Of a stretch of 64,000 nucleotides of DNA, positions 27,747 through 36,784 are shown one piece after another (positions within the stretch are counted from its first letter, which is position 1; the number at the start of each line of letters is the position of its first letter). Made by a program: the position numbers and the translations under genes. The notes beneath the pieces were generated by a model. It saw nothing but the letters and a program-made list of their open reading frames with translations, did not search any database and was not told the origin of the DNA. The stretch comes from Macellibacteroides fermentans (GTDB taxonomy: Bacteria > Bacteroidota > Bacteroidia > Bacteroidales > Tannerellaceae). The stretch lies in the NCBI RefSeq assembly GCF_013409575.1, contig NZ_JACCCY010000001.1:988501-1052500 (forward strand), written 5' to 3'.

Positions 27747-27856
27747 TTATCAGTTAATTCAACAACGGATTTTTGCCTGAAAAACGACTTTTTTAGGCCT
27801 CTTAAAGACTGATAACTTGGAGATTAAACAGTCACTAAAGGGTCAAAAATCCGTTG
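27747..27856. repeat. Nested inverted repeats upstream of the replication module
   Basis: CAACGGATTTTTG (27763-27775) is perfectly inverted as CAAAAATCCGTTG (27844-27856). TTATCAGT (27747-27754) is inverted as ACTGATAA (27808-27815). The arms are interleaved rather than simply nested, so two alternative folds are possible. The stretch is non-coding and could be a structured RNA, a recombination site or part of a replication origin. Confidence 0.5.
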
Positions 27857-28123
27857 TCATTTCAGCTTTTGTTTATGCCGAAATGCAATTTTAACTTTGC
27901 AGCTGTGATTATTTACAAGCCAAAATTTGTTGAATCACACAACGAAATGCGAAACAAATCTCCTCCGCTTTTGGATGCGATTTAACCAAAGCCCGGCCGG
28001 ATGGCAAAACAAATCCGGAAAGACAATAGCGATTGTCTGAAGCATTTATCAGTAATGGAAAGTCTTTGAATTCCGGTTTTTTTTAAAAGAGTATTTGAAT
28101 ATGCATAATATATTTAAGAAGAA

Positions 28124-28198
28124 GGGGACATTCTTGGGGACATTTTTCCGCTGAAACCCGCTTCAATCCAAGAAAACATGGGGACATCCTTGGGGACA
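28124..28198. repeat. Iteron-like 12-bp repeats (GGGGACAnnCTT type)
   Basis: GGGGACA occurs four times at 28124, 28136, 28180 and 28192. Within each pair the period is exactly 12 bp (GGGGACATTCTT then GGGGACATTTTT; GGGGACATCCTT then GGGGACAATTAA), and the pairs start 56 bp apart. The last repeat ends 40 bp before the winged-helix-like gene, which is followed by a DnaB-like helicase and a primase. This is the layout of origin iterons or autoregulatory operators of a replication initiator. The rest of 27720-28237 holds no gene. Confidence 0.55.
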
Positions 28199-28237
28199 AT
28201 TAATTAAAAAAACAAATGATTAACAAAAATCGATACG

Positions 28238-28798
28238 ATGAAAAAGTTTTACACTATGGAAAATTTTCTGAAAAGCGGGTACTACAACATACCCCGTGTG
28301 ATTGTGGATAACGAGCAGAGCAGCTGCGAAAAAACAGCACTCAGAGCAAGGATCCTCAGTTACTTCTACCAAAAAGTCTATTTTGCAAAGGGAGAAGTAA
28401 CGTTCAACGGAAGGAGATATGTTTGTTTCAGAGGCGAATTTATAGCCAGACAAGTAGAACTGGCCGAATATTTCAATCTGGATCGCAAGCAATGGAACCG
28501 CATCATGACCGATTTCCAAAGTGAAAGCATACTGAAAATCGAACGCGTAAGGGGCGGATCCCGCTTCTCCATAGTGGGGTACGACTGCATTGTGGGTAAG
28601 AAAAGTGCCCAGTACAAGCAGGCAAACGGAGGTGATAAAGCAGCAGAAGAGGCAGCTCCTAAAGCCAAGAAGGCGAAACTGGGAGTCTCGGTAGAGAACT
28701 ACTACCCCGAGCATCATGTAAAGGGTTGCTACATTCCAAAGCTGGAAATTGATTTAAGTAAAATACCTGAATTTCAGGACAAAAACACGGATAAGTAA
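28238..28798 (+). CDS. Possible winged-helix replication or regulatory protein
   Basis: 186 residues. The middle RRYVCFRGEFIARQVELAEYFNLDRKQWNRIMTDFQSESILKIERVRGGSRFSIVGYD reads like a winged helix: helix, helix-turn-helix, then a beta wing. This arrangement is common in phage and plasmid replication proteins. It lies directly after the 12-bp repeats and 144 bp before the DnaB-like gene, so it may bind those repeats and load the helicase. That role is inferred from order only. The C-terminal 60 residues are Ala/Lys-rich and then acidic. The start at MKKFYTMENF is supported by position; Met7 is an alternative. Confidence 0.55.
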   Translation: MKKFYTMENFLKSGYYNIPRVIVDNEQSSCEKTALRARILSYFYQKVYFAKGEVTFNGRRYVCFRGEFIARQVELAEYFNLDRKQWNRIMTDFQSESILKIERVRGGSRFSIVGYDCIVGKKSAQYKQANGGDKAAEEAAPKAKKAKLGVSVENYYPEHHVKGCYIPKLEIDLSKIPEFQDKNTDK

Positions 28799-28941
28799 TT
28801 GCGAAAAAAACCATCTTCCGATGGATACTCTGCAGGTTGAATATCGGAAGGTAAATGTAAATAAAACAAAAACAGGAAAAAACGAAAGGCAGGGAGGCGC
28901 GACCAGGCAATTTGTTACTACTGAAACAAAACAGAATTATT

Positions 28942-30276
28942 ATGAAAACAGAAAATATTGGATTCAAAAACGAACTCAGTTTCGTTTGTGCTCTCCTTAC
29001 CGGAGCAGCCGAAAGCAGTCAGGTTTACCCACGCGTTACAGAAGAAATGCTTACAAGCCGCGAACTGGCTTTGATCTACAAAGGAATTATCGAGCTTTTC
29101 AACAAAGGGAAAGCCATGGACTACACCCTGTTGGAGCACGAGATGCGTGCCCTGGACCACGAGCTATATGCCGAGATGAACGGACTAAATTACGTGGGGG
29201 ACGGACTTCTTTCTGTAGTGGACGATGTTCACGTTACCACCTATGCCGACCTGATTGTGGAAGAGTACCAACGTAACAGTCTGCGTCTGCTGGCTATGGA
29301 GATATCCGGCAAGTGCGGCAGCAGGGACATTCCGGTAGAGCAAATCCTACAGTTGGCAAACAGTAAGCTGGAAGAGATTGCCGGCATGGGTGTAAACAGC
29401 ACCAGTACCCGACAGATCAGTGAAATCGGTCAGGAGGTGGTTGCCCGCCACACCCGATTGTTGGAGAATGGCGGTACTTCGGTAGGTTATTCCACCGGCC
29501 TTAAAGGAATGGACGATATTATGGGCGGCTTTATGAGGGGCGAGGTTACCATTGCTTCGGCGCTTACCTCCCACGGCAAAACGGCTATTTCTCTTTTCAT
29601 GGCCGTTCAGATTGCTCTTAAAAAAATACCGGTTTATATCATCTCATTGGAGATGAGCATGGAACAGTTATACGGTCGTATCCTGATGTCCATGTCGGAC
29701 ATTTCGCCGGAGAACCTGCGTATGCACGGACTCACCGAAACAGAGATTGCCGTGGCCAAAAGCCTGAACGAAGATACGCTGCGGAAACTTCCCATCTACA
29801 TCGATTACATTGCAGCAGCACGCCCCGAAGATATCCGCGCCAAAGTAAAGCTGGCACGCAAGCGCAAGCAATGTGACTTCCTGATTCTGGACTATATCAA
29901 CCAGTTGGATACAGGCCATGCTCAAGGCGAGAACCTGGCTACATCACTGGGCCACGCCATGAAGCGCATCAAGGATCTGGCAGTAGAGGAAAACATCCCA
30001 GCCTTAGTTTTGGCACAGATGAACCGCGAGATTGAGAAGCGGAACGACAACTATAAGCACAAGCTGAGCGACCTGCGCGACTCCGGGGTGCTGGAGCAGG
30101 CGGCGGATGTGGTATTCTTTATCAACCGCCCCGAGCTGCAGGGCAATGGCAAAGGCGAAGATGGCGAATCCATGGTGGGTATCGGCACCATCAACATCCT
30201 GAAGAACCGTAACGGTGCCACCGGTACAACGAAGTTTCGCTATAATAACCACATGACCCGCATCTCCGACTATTAA
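28942..30276 (+). CDS. DnaB-like replicative helicase
   Basis: 444 residues from the ATG at 28942 (upstream codons in frame are not protein-like). The N-terminal DnaB domain (ENIGFKNELSFVCALLTGAAES onward, about 1-120) is followed by the RecA-like motor with Walker A SHGKTAISLF (near 205), Walker B CDFLILDYINQLD and the DnaB motif HKLSDLRDSGVLEQAADVV. It unwinds DNA at forks as a hexamer. It differs from a chromosomal DnaB in lacking the conserved GRPSMGKT form of Walker A (here ALTSHGKT), and it is paired with a dedicated primase 6 bp downstream, which points to a mobile replicon. Confidence 0.88.
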   Translation: MKTENIGFKNELSFVCALLTGAAESSQVYPRVTEEMLTSRELALIYKGIIELFNKGKAMDYTLLEHEMRALDHELYAEMNGLNYVGDGLLSVVDDVHVTTYADLIVEEYQRNSLRLLAMEISGKCGSRDIPVEQILQLANSKLEEIAGMGVNSTSTRQISEIGQEVVARHTRLLENGGTSVGYSTGLKGMDDIMGGFMRGEVTIASALTSHGKTAISLFMAVQIALKKIPVYIISLEMSMEQLYGRILMSMSDISPENLRMHGLTETEIAVAKSLNEDTLRKLPIYIDYIAAARPEDIRAKVKLARKRKQCDFLILDYINQLDTGHAQGENLATSLGHAMKRIKDLAVEENIPALVLAQMNREIEKRNDNYKHKLSDLRDSGVLEQAADVVFFINRPELQGNGKGEDGESMVGIGTINILKNRNGATGTTKFRYNNHMTRISDY

Positions 30277-30281
30277 GCATC

Positions 30282-31727
30282 ATGAACGACAACAGCAAAG
30301 AAGAGATAGCGAAGCTGAAGGAGGCCCTGAACATCGAAGATGTGATAGGTACCTACGTTGAACTGGAGTACAAATTAGGAGGTAAGTGTTTAGGATTATG
30401 CCCTTTTCACGACGACTCCACCCCCTCCATGCACGTACACACCGGAAAGCAGATCTTTAAATGTTTTGCCTGCAACGAAGGCGGTGATGTGATCGCCTTT
30501 ATCAGCAAAATAAAATCGTGCACCTTTGCCGAGGCTGTTAATCTGTTGCGCCAGGAATGGTGCAACGGATCAACCCCTCCGCCACAACACATCGAGCGAA
30601 GGGAAAAGGCCAGGGCACAGAAGCCCGCCGCTACACCGGCGCAGCTTGCCGCCATGGAAGCCGACAACGTGAAGTTCATGCGGTCGATGTATGGACATCA
30701 TCCTGCCCTGGCCCGTATACATGAGGTAAAGTTGGACGACCACAGCTGGATGGATGGCAATAAATACCACCCCGATTGCGACGGCATTACCCAAGCCTAT
30801 GTAGATTTTGAGGTAAGTCAGGCAAAAAGTACGGTGCCCGGCGCGTTCAAAGCCATGAGGGGACGGATTGTATTCCCCATCCGCGACGAAAACAACCGGC
30901 TGGTTGCCTTTGCAGGACGAACCACCCAAACCATCACGGACGAAAACAGGAGTTACACCCCTAAATACGTAAACAGCCAAACAAGCGACCTGTACAACAA
31001 AAGCCGCACTCTGTACGGTTTGCATCTGGCTGGGGAACCCATACGGACAGAGACCTTTGTCTTCCTGACCGAAGGATACAAAGATACGTTGGCCATGGTG
31101 GCAGCAGGCTTTAAGAACACCGTTGCCCAGTGCGGCGCCGCCTTTACCGACGATCATGCCGAACTGCTGAAGCGTTACACCAAACGCGTAGCCGTATTGA
31201 TGGATGCCGACGACCGCGGACGCGAGATAGCAGCCGCAGCCATTGCCGTACTCCATCGCCACGGCATGCAAACCAGCGAGTTACTCCTCCCCCCCGGCGA
31301 AGATCCCGATTCCCTCTTCCGCCGCATAGGAAAACAAGCCTTCCGCACCATCGTTGCAGAATCCCAACTTACCGGACACCTGCAAGCACTTAAGGAAAGC
31401 ACCGGAATGGATCTGGCAAGTTTTGCAACCTCTAATCAGTCGAGTACAATTGGAGGTTCATTAGGTACAGAAGGAACCGGAAACCAAGAAGTAATCCGGA
31501 TGAACAGTGAGGAAACGACCGATTTGAGTTTATTGCAAAGCGATCGCCCCCGGCTGATGGCCCGGGAGCAGGAACTGCAACACCAAATGCGAAAACTGGG
31601 AAGCAAACGTTTCCTTTTCGGTCAGGGACCAGAGCGAATGCAGATCAACACCGAGTTGATGAAGCTCCGCTCCCAACTCTCCGAAGTAAGCAAACAACTA
31701 AACAGACCCGTAGTCTGGTATAAATAA
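30282..31727 (+). CDS. DnaG-like DNA primase (CHC2 zinc finger + Toprim)
   Basis: 481 residues. The N-terminal zinc finger uses Cys40, His43, Cys61 and Cys64 (CPFH and CFAC). A DnaG-type core follows (RGRIVFPIRDENNRLVAFAGR), and a Toprim fold has TEGYKD near residue 260 and MDADDRGRE near 305, the acidic metal-binding residues. The C-terminal 100 residues are coiled and unlike the DnaB-binding domain of chromosomal DnaG. It forms an operon with the helicase (6-bp gap). A chromosomal housekeeping role is unlikely given this pairing and the reduced C-terminus. Confidence 0.87.
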   Translation: MNDNSKEEIAKLKEALNIEDVIGTYVELEYKLGGKCLGLCPFHDDSTPSMHVHTGKQIFKCFACNEGGDVIAFISKIKSCTFAEAVNLLRQEWCNGSTPPPQHIERREKARAQKPAATPAQLAAMEADNVKFMRSMYGHHPALARIHEVKLDDHSWMDGNKYHPDCDGITQAYVDFEVSQAKSTVPGAFKAMRGRIVFPIRDENNRLVAFAGRTTQTITDENRSYTPKYVNSQTSDLYNKSRTLYGLHLAGEPIRTETFVFLTEGYKDTLAMVAAGFKNTVAQCGAAFTDDHAELLKRYTKRVAVLMDADDRGREIAAAAIAVLHRHGMQTSELLLPPGEDPDSLFRRIGKQAFRTIVAESQLTGHLQALKESTGMDLASFATSNQSSTIGGSLGTEGTGNQEVIRMNSEETTDLSLLQSDRPRLMAREQELQHQMRKLGSKRFLFGQGPERMQINTELMKLRSQLSEVSKQLNRPVVWYK

Positions 31728-31792
31728 AAAAGGCACCGGTCGGGTAAAATCTAACAATATCAGAAATTACAACACCCCGGCCGGTTGCCTTT
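31728..31792. terminator. Bidirectional terminator between primase and hsdR
   Basis: AAAGGCACCGGTCGGG (from 31729) pairs with CCCGGCCGGTTGCCTTT (ending 31792) with one bulge and one G-T pair, across a loop of about 30 bases. T and A tracts lie on both sides. It separates the plus-strand replication module from the minus-strand restriction operon, whose last gene ends at 31817. Confidence 0.6.
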
Positions 31793-31816
31793 GTATTAAT
31801 AGAGTTTGGCTCAGCC

Positions 31817-34800
31817 TTAAAAGTTATTTTTGTATTTAACAGTAGATTCTGCAACCTGATTAATATATTCTTTATCTGTTTCCATCACATACAATTTACT
31901 ACCCAGCTCAGTCTCATAAAAGAGTGAATCGGAAGAGTTGTCTGTCCATTCTTCGCATTGCTTGAGAACCACCTCCATTGCATTTTCGGACTCTTCAGGT
32001 GGATACTTATATTTTTTCAATAATCGTTTTACAAGTCTTCGCATACCAGCTCTGGCTCCTTCCTTTTTTTGCCAGTCGATTGTTCGGTTTTTACGTAGCA
32101 TATCCGTAAGTTCCTTTGTCATCTCAACTAAAATATCATGAGAATAAAAATCCATAACAGCTCTTGGCTTAGTCAACGCGTCGTAAAAAGCTTTTTCTTC
32201 TGCATTGAGACCCAATTTATTTCGTTCCGACTCGGACTCCGAAATCTCTTTCGCTAATTTGAGCAGCTCCTGTATAACCTCTTCATTGGTAAGCATCCCT
32301 TTCAGGTAGTTGGATAAAGCCTGATTCAATAAATCAGAAAACTTTTCCGATTGAACAAGATTGGTTTTTTTGTACATCGAAACCCGTTCGGCCAATAGTT
32401 TTTTAAGTAATTCTATGGCTATGTTTTTCTCTTTCATCTTAGAGATTTCCTCCAGAAATGCGGTATCGAATAAAGAGAACTCTGCTTTTACATCCGAAAA
32501 CAGGTTGATAATACCTTGACTTCTCACACTCTGTTTCAGCAACTCGCCAATACGTTCGTTAATCTCTTTTTTCGATACTTTGCCCTTTCCAGTCATTCGG
32601 GAAAGCAATGTACGAACCGTTTCAAAGAAAGCAGCTTCAAATCTATATTTCTCATCCAATAAACTACGACACAGCGTAATCGCATCATGTAATAGTTTTG
32701 CTTCTTTCAAAAATGATACCTTTTGGGCTTCTTTATCAGGTGCAATAATAAAGTTTACACCACCTTTTATAAGTTGCGCCCTGTCGTAATCACTTCCTTT
32801 CTGGAAAAGACTATAATCATAACCATGAAAGATATCACGGCAAATTTCGAGCTTCTCTTTAAACTTGATAAACGCGGTATCCTTTATATCTTGATTTCCA
32901 TAATTCTCTCTATCCCGTCTGGTATAATCGCGCATAGCATCCTTCAATGCTTTAGCTATACCGATATAATCCACAACAAGACCACCAGATTTATCTTGAA
33001 AAATTCTATTTACGCGAGCAATAGCTTGCATAAGATTATGCCCCTTCATGGGTTTAAAAACATACATTGTGGCAAGAGAAGGCACATCAAAACCTGTTAA
33101 CCACATATCAACCACGATTGCAATTTTCAGAGGATCGTCATTGTTTTTAAATTTCTTTGCCAGCTCCTTTTTATAAAACTTATTGCCAATAATAGCATTC
33201 CATTCTTCAGGATCTTTATTCCCTCCGGTCATTACAACCTTTACTTTTTCCGTCCAATCAGGTCTGATTTCTAATATTTTATAATATATATCAATTGCTA
33301 TAGCCCTTGAATAAGCCACAATCATAGCTTTACCTGTTAATTCATACTGACGATTTTCTTCGTAATGCCTGATAATATCCCTACAAAGAGAATCTATGGT
33401 TTCGGGTGCTCCCAGGATAGCTTCTATGTGTGATAATTCACGCTTACTTTTTTCAATCTGCTCTTTCTCTGCACCTTCATCAGCCAAAAGATCATATTCC
33501 TCATCTATTATTTTTAAAGTTTGATCATCCAGGTTGAGATTAATTACTCTAGACTCGTAATAGACTGGGCAGGTTGCACCATCCTCCACAGCTTGAGTCA
33601 TGTCGTAAACATCAATATAATTACCAAATACCTCCTGAGTATCTCTGTCTCTCGTTGAAATGGGAGTTCCTGTAAATCCTATATACGAAGCGTTGGGAAG
33701 CGAATCGTGAATAATACGGGCAGTTCCAATGGATACTTTACCTGTTTGCGGATCGATTTTTTCTTCGAAACCATATTGCCCCCGATGCGCTTCGTCCGTT
33801 ATTACAATGATATTTTTTCTTTCAGATAAAGGTTCGCTGGACTCTTCAAACTTCTGCATCGTAGTAAAAATAATACCATTAGCCTCACGTCCTAAAAGCA
33901 ACTTCTTAAGATGTTCTCTATTCTTTGCCCGAATGGGTGTTTGACGTAAGAATTGCCTACATGTAGAAAATTGAGTATAAAGCTGATCATCCAAATCATT
34001 TCTATCTGTAATAACAACTATGGTAGGTTGCGAAAAGGTAGTTTGAAGTAAATGAGCGTAAAAGACCATAGAAAGAGATTTCCCACTACCTTGTGTATGC
34101 CAGAACACACCGATTTTACCATCAGACTCGACCGCTATCTTCGTCCTTTCAATAGCTTTATTTACAGCAAAATATTGATGATAACCCGATAGAATCTTGA
34201 ATGATTCATTCTTATCATCTTTCGAAAAACAAATGAAGTTCTTTATTATATCAAGAAAACGGTCTTTCTTAAAAATACCCTCAAAGAAGGTATCGTAATC
34301 GGCGTATTCGGTACTTTCGTAGCTCCCATCTTTAGTTTTCCACTCCATATAGCGATCTTCTTTGCTTGTTATAGTTCCCGCCTTGGAACAGCTCATGTCG
34401 CTCATTACACAAAATGCGTTATACACGAACAAAGAGGGTATTTCGTGCATATAATTTTTTAATTGCCTGTAAGCTTCGGAGACATCTGTGTTTTCACGGG
34501 ATGGCGATTTAAGTTCGGCAATAACCAAAGGAAGTCCATTTACAAAAACAATTATATCCGCACGTTTTTCCGACTTTTCCACATGCACCCATTGATTCAT
34601 CACCTGGAATGTGTTTTTGTGGATCTTGTCAAAATCTACTAAATAAATAATGTCATGACGCTGCTCTTTCCCGTCATAATACGACACCTCTATACCATGC
34701 TGCAGATAATCCGTAAAATGCTCGTTACGTTTGGCCAAGCTGCCTGTATCTATGTCTTTTAGTTTTGTAACAGCTTCGTAAATAGCAATTTGTGGTTTTT

Positions 34801-34954
34801 CTGGATTTACATCATAAAGACTCTGAAACAATTGTTCCTCGTAAAAAGGCACATAATAATCTCGCTCAATATAGGGAGCATACAAATGCTTATATCCCAA
34901 TTGTTGGAATAATTGAATAAGCGCTTGTTCGTAATTGTTTTCTGTAAATGACAT
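31817..34954 (-). CDS. hsdR: Type I restriction enzyme R subunit
   Basis: 1045 residues. The N-terminal HSDR_N nuclease domain has a PD-(D/E)xK-type site (Asp133 in RADIIVFVNG; Glu147 and Lys149 in VIAELKSP). The SF2 motor follows with Walker A QGSGKS (288-293) and the DEAH box TDEAH (386-390), then GFTGTPIS and the helicase C-terminal block ATMYVFKPMKGHNLMQAIARVNR. The C-terminus should contact the methylase complex. It translocates DNA and cleaves unmodified DNA at a distance. It appears full length with all motifs present. It is the last gene of the operon. Confidence 0.95.
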   Translation of the reverse strand: MSFTENNYEQALIQLFQQLGYKHLYAPYIERDYYVPFYEEQLFQSLYDVNPEKPQIAIYEAVTKLKDIDTGSLAKRNEHFTDYLQHGIEVSYYDGKEQRHDIIYLVDFDKIHKNTFQVMNQWVHVEKSEKRADIIVFVNGLPLVIAELKSPSRENTDVSEAYRQLKNYMHEIPSLFVYNAFCVMSDMSCSKAGTITSKEDRYMEWKTKDGSYESTEYADYDTFFEGIFKKDRFLDIIKNFICFSKDDKNESFKILSGYHQYFAVNKAIERTKIAVESDGKIGVFWHTQGSGKSLSMVFYAHLLQTTFSQPTIVVITDRNDLDDQLYTQFSTCRQFLRQTPIRAKNREHLKKLLLGREANGIIFTTMQKFEESSEPLSERKNIIVITDEAHRGQYGFEEKIDPQTGKVSIGTARIIHDSLPNASYIGFTGTPISTRDRDTQEVFGNYIDVYDMTQAVEDGATCPVYYESRVINLNLDDQTLKIIDEEYDLLADEGAEKEQIEKSKRELSHIEAILGAPETIDSLCRDIIRHYEENRQYELTGKAMIVAYSRAIAIDIYYKILEIRPDWTEKVKVVMTGGNKDPEEWNAIIGNKFYKKELAKKFKNNDDPLKIAIVVDMWLTGFDVPSLATMYVFKPMKGHNLMQAIARVNRIFQDKSGGLVVDYIGIAKALKDAMRDYTRRDRENYGNQDIKDTAFIKFKEKLEICRDIFHGYDYSLFQKGSDYDRAQLIKGGVNFIIAPDKEAQKVSFLKEAKLLHDAITLCRSLLDEKYRFEAAFFETVRTLLSRMTGKGKVSKKEINERIGELLKQSVRSQGIINLFSDVKAEFSLFDTAFLEEISKMKEKNIAIELLKKLLAERVSMYKKTNLVQSEKFSDLLNQALSNYLKGMLTNEEVIQELLKLAKEISESESERNKLGLNAEEKAFYDALTKPRAVMDFYSHDILVEMTKELTDMLRKNRTIDWQKKEGARAGMRRLVKRLLKKYKYPPEESENAMEVVLKQCEEWTDNSSDSLFYETELGSKLYVMETDKEYINQVAESTVKYKNNF

Positions 34955-34960
34955 GGTATT

Positions 34961-35590
34961 TTATTTTTCGACTTTTGTTTCCAAATAATTCAAATATTCT
35001 TCTCTGTAAGCCTCATAATCTTGCTGATACATTGCTTCAGAGGCAGACAGTGTTAAGAATCCAATTACAAGAGGATTTGCATCGTCAAAATATTCATTGA
35101 ATTGGTCACAATCTTCATAATGAATCCGACTGTCTTTTTTCGGATTATTATGAGTCATGTAATAGTGTAAAATAAAACCACCAATTACATCTGTGATTTT
35201 GTAAATGAATAGAGACATTGTAGAGTCAACGGAAATGTTCTTTATATCCTGGCTATGGGATGCAAATCCAGAATTATTCCTTATTTCTGCAATGACCTGA
35301 GCAACCGAAGCAATTCTTCTTGCCAATTCACAAAGTTTTTCCTTGTGGTTATACGAATTAATTACTAAAACTTCAATGGTTTGTCTTACAAGCTCTTGAA
35401 ATTTAATATCATCTTTATATATGTAGGCCTTATTTGTCAGAATAGTCTTACATATTCCCTCAATCAAACTTTTACAAGTTTCAATACACAATGCAGGATT
35501 CATTTCAATATTGTTAACTATTGTATCTGCGTGTGTATTAAACGTGTCAAAACTCGGCATTTTAGAAATATGTTCTCTTATCCAAAACAT
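34961..35590 (-). CDS. Abi_C-type abortive infection protein
   Basis: 209 residues. The block NPALCIETCKSLIEGICKTILTNK followed by a region ending EIRNNSGFASHSQDIK matches the C-terminal domain of abortive infection proteins (Abi_C), where the R-N-x-x-G...H-G/S motif is typical. It is 6 bp from hsdR and abuts the half hsdS gene (35591). Such proteins are found with type I restriction systems; they probably act on RNA or shut cells down upon phage infection. The biochemical activity is not established here. Confidence 0.72.
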   Translation of the reverse strand: MFWIREHISKMPSFDTFNTHADTIVNNIEMNPALCIETCKSLIEGICKTILTNKAYIYKDDIKFQELVRQTIEVLVINSYNHKEKLCELARRIASVAQVIAEIRNNSGFASHSQDIKNISVDSTMSLFIYKITDVIGGFILHYYMTHNNPKKDSRIHYEDCDQFNEYFDDANPLVIGFLTLSASEAMYQQDYEAYREEYLNYLETKVEK

Positions 35591-36064
35591 TCAATTAAAG
35601 ATTAAATTATCATTTATCCGGCGATTGAGTTCGATTTTATCGTCTATGGATTTTAATATTGATACTATCTTTTTCTGTCTTTGAATTTTCTTGTAAAATT
35701 TTACTTTTATTGGATGGATATGATTGCGATTTAATGTTGGTACTGCACTACCACCACCAAATGAAGAAAGAGGTAATGTTCTAAGTAAATAATATAAATA
35801 TTCAGGGTCATTACCCTTAAAATCATCTACATACAAAACTGTATTATGAGCCCAACATTTATTATAAATATACGGAGTGCCTATATTACCACTTCTCCCA
35901 ATTGTAATACATGGATAAATTGATGTTTCTTTATTATGATATCCTATTATGCCGTTTGAACCTGCAACTGGGATATTTCCCTTTTGCACTTTAGACTTAG
36001 GTAAATCATGACCACGTCTAAAATTCAAAATATCGCCGAGACTTTTTTCTACTACATCGCCCAT
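35591..36064 (-). CDS. hsdS: Half hsdS: first target recognition domain only
   Basis: 157 residues: one target recognition domain (GDILNFRRGHDLPKSKVQKG, YHNKETSIYPCITIGRSGNIG) and the start of the central helix SIDDKIELNRRINDNL, after which it reads IFN and stops. The break falls exactly in the sequence that is shared with the full hsdS at 36743 and with the other half at 37953. A normal HsdS has about 400 residues with two recognition domains. A single half can sometimes dimerise, but more likely this is a silent cassette. Confidence 0.85.
   Translation of the reverse strand: MGDVVEKSLGDILNFRRGHDLPKSKVQKGNIPVAGSNGIIGYHNKETSIYPCITIGRSGNIGTPYIYNKCWAHNTVLYVDDFKGNDPEYLYYLLRTLPLSSFGGGSAVPTLNRNHIHPIKVKFYKKIQRQKKIVSILKSIDDKIELNRRINDNLIFN
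35604..35615 (-). repeat. Shared recombination-core sequence in half hsdS (C copy)
   Basis: AAATTATCATTT on the plus strand, coding NDNL on the minus strand. Identity with the full hsdS (37413-37424) extends only to the right, through about 35 bp encoding DKIELNRRIND. The same core also occurs at 38641-38652. Confidence 0.75.
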
Positions 36065-36075
36065 TTTAATTCTTA

Positions 36076-36732
36076 TTATTTTCGTGGTATATTTCTTTTT
36101 AACTTTTTTGTTTCAACTTTTAGTGCGTCTTCTCTAAAAAGGCTTTCAATAATATCCAACACCTTATTTACTTCCTCCAATTCAGCAATATAGCCTCTAT
36201 GAGCGGCTGCATTTCCATATTCCAAGGCAACCGATAAAAAATCTTTTTGGACTTGAGTTATGAAATTCTGTTCAAGAAGTTTTTCCAATTTATTTTTAAA
36301 AGTTCCTACATCTCCTATTTTCTCCACAATATATAAATCCAAAAGTGTTCTTGCTCCTATTAATGGTAAAGTAATGTTACCACAATTTAGGGAAGTATAT
36401 ACTTCTCTAAATAAGCCAATATAATTTATTTTAAGATTTACAATCCATTTAGGAATATCTCGAACTTGATTATTGGGATATGTAAGGATAATTTCGTCTT
36501 CTATGCGCGGATCTTTGCGCTCATAAACATTTAGATTAATTTTCTTACAGCCACAACACTCTGTAATTTCGTATATATTAGCAACTATTGTAAAAAAACT
36601 ATTAAGTTTATTCCCATTTTTATCGTACCCAATTATCTCAGGAGAGTCTAAGACACCTTTATTAAATATTACTTTTTGTTGAGTTTTGCATTTGCAATTA
36701 TAACAGTATATACTTTTTATTTTCTCTTCCAT
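36076..36732 (-). CDS. DUF4145 protein within the restriction operon
   Basis: 218 residues. Two CxxC-like pairs near the start (YCYNCKCKTQ) and near residue 58 (ECCGCKK) suggest a zinc ribbon. The C-terminal half, LIGARTLLDLYIVEKIGDVGTF followed by a helix and YGNAAAHRGY, is the DUF4145 pattern, often found in or beside type I restriction systems and other defence loci. Its start shares a 61-bp repeat with the start of the full hsdS. Function is unknown; an anti-phage role is inferred from context. Confidence 0.7.
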   Translation of the reverse strand: MEEKIKSIYCYNCKCKTQQKVIFNKGVLDSPEIIGYDKNGNKLNSFFTIVANIYEITECCGCKKINLNVYERKDPRIEDEIILTYPNNQVRDIPKWIVNLKINYIGLFREVYTSLNCGNITLPLIGARTLLDLYIVEKIGDVGTFKNKLEKLLEQNFITQVQKDFLSVALEYGNAAAHRGYIAELEEVNKVLDIIESLFREDALKVETKKLKRNIPRK

Positions 36733-36784
36733 AAATGAGAATTTAGCAGTTTAAATCGTTAATTTTTATCTCTCCGGACATCAG
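36724..36784 (-). repeat. 61-bp direct repeat at the end of the full hsdS
   Basis: This 61-bp stretch covers the last codons of hsdS (GEIKINDLNC), the gap and the first codons of the DUF4145 gene (MEE). It recurs at 37934-37994 with one mismatch that I can see (cc-g versus cc-a). The full hsdS lies exactly between the two copies. Confidence 0.85.

Noticed and set aside
28124-28198. CRISPR array
   Set aside because: Only four 7-bp units with a 12-bp period exist, without spacer-length intervals and without cas genes; no CRISPR-like array was seen elsewhere in the window.
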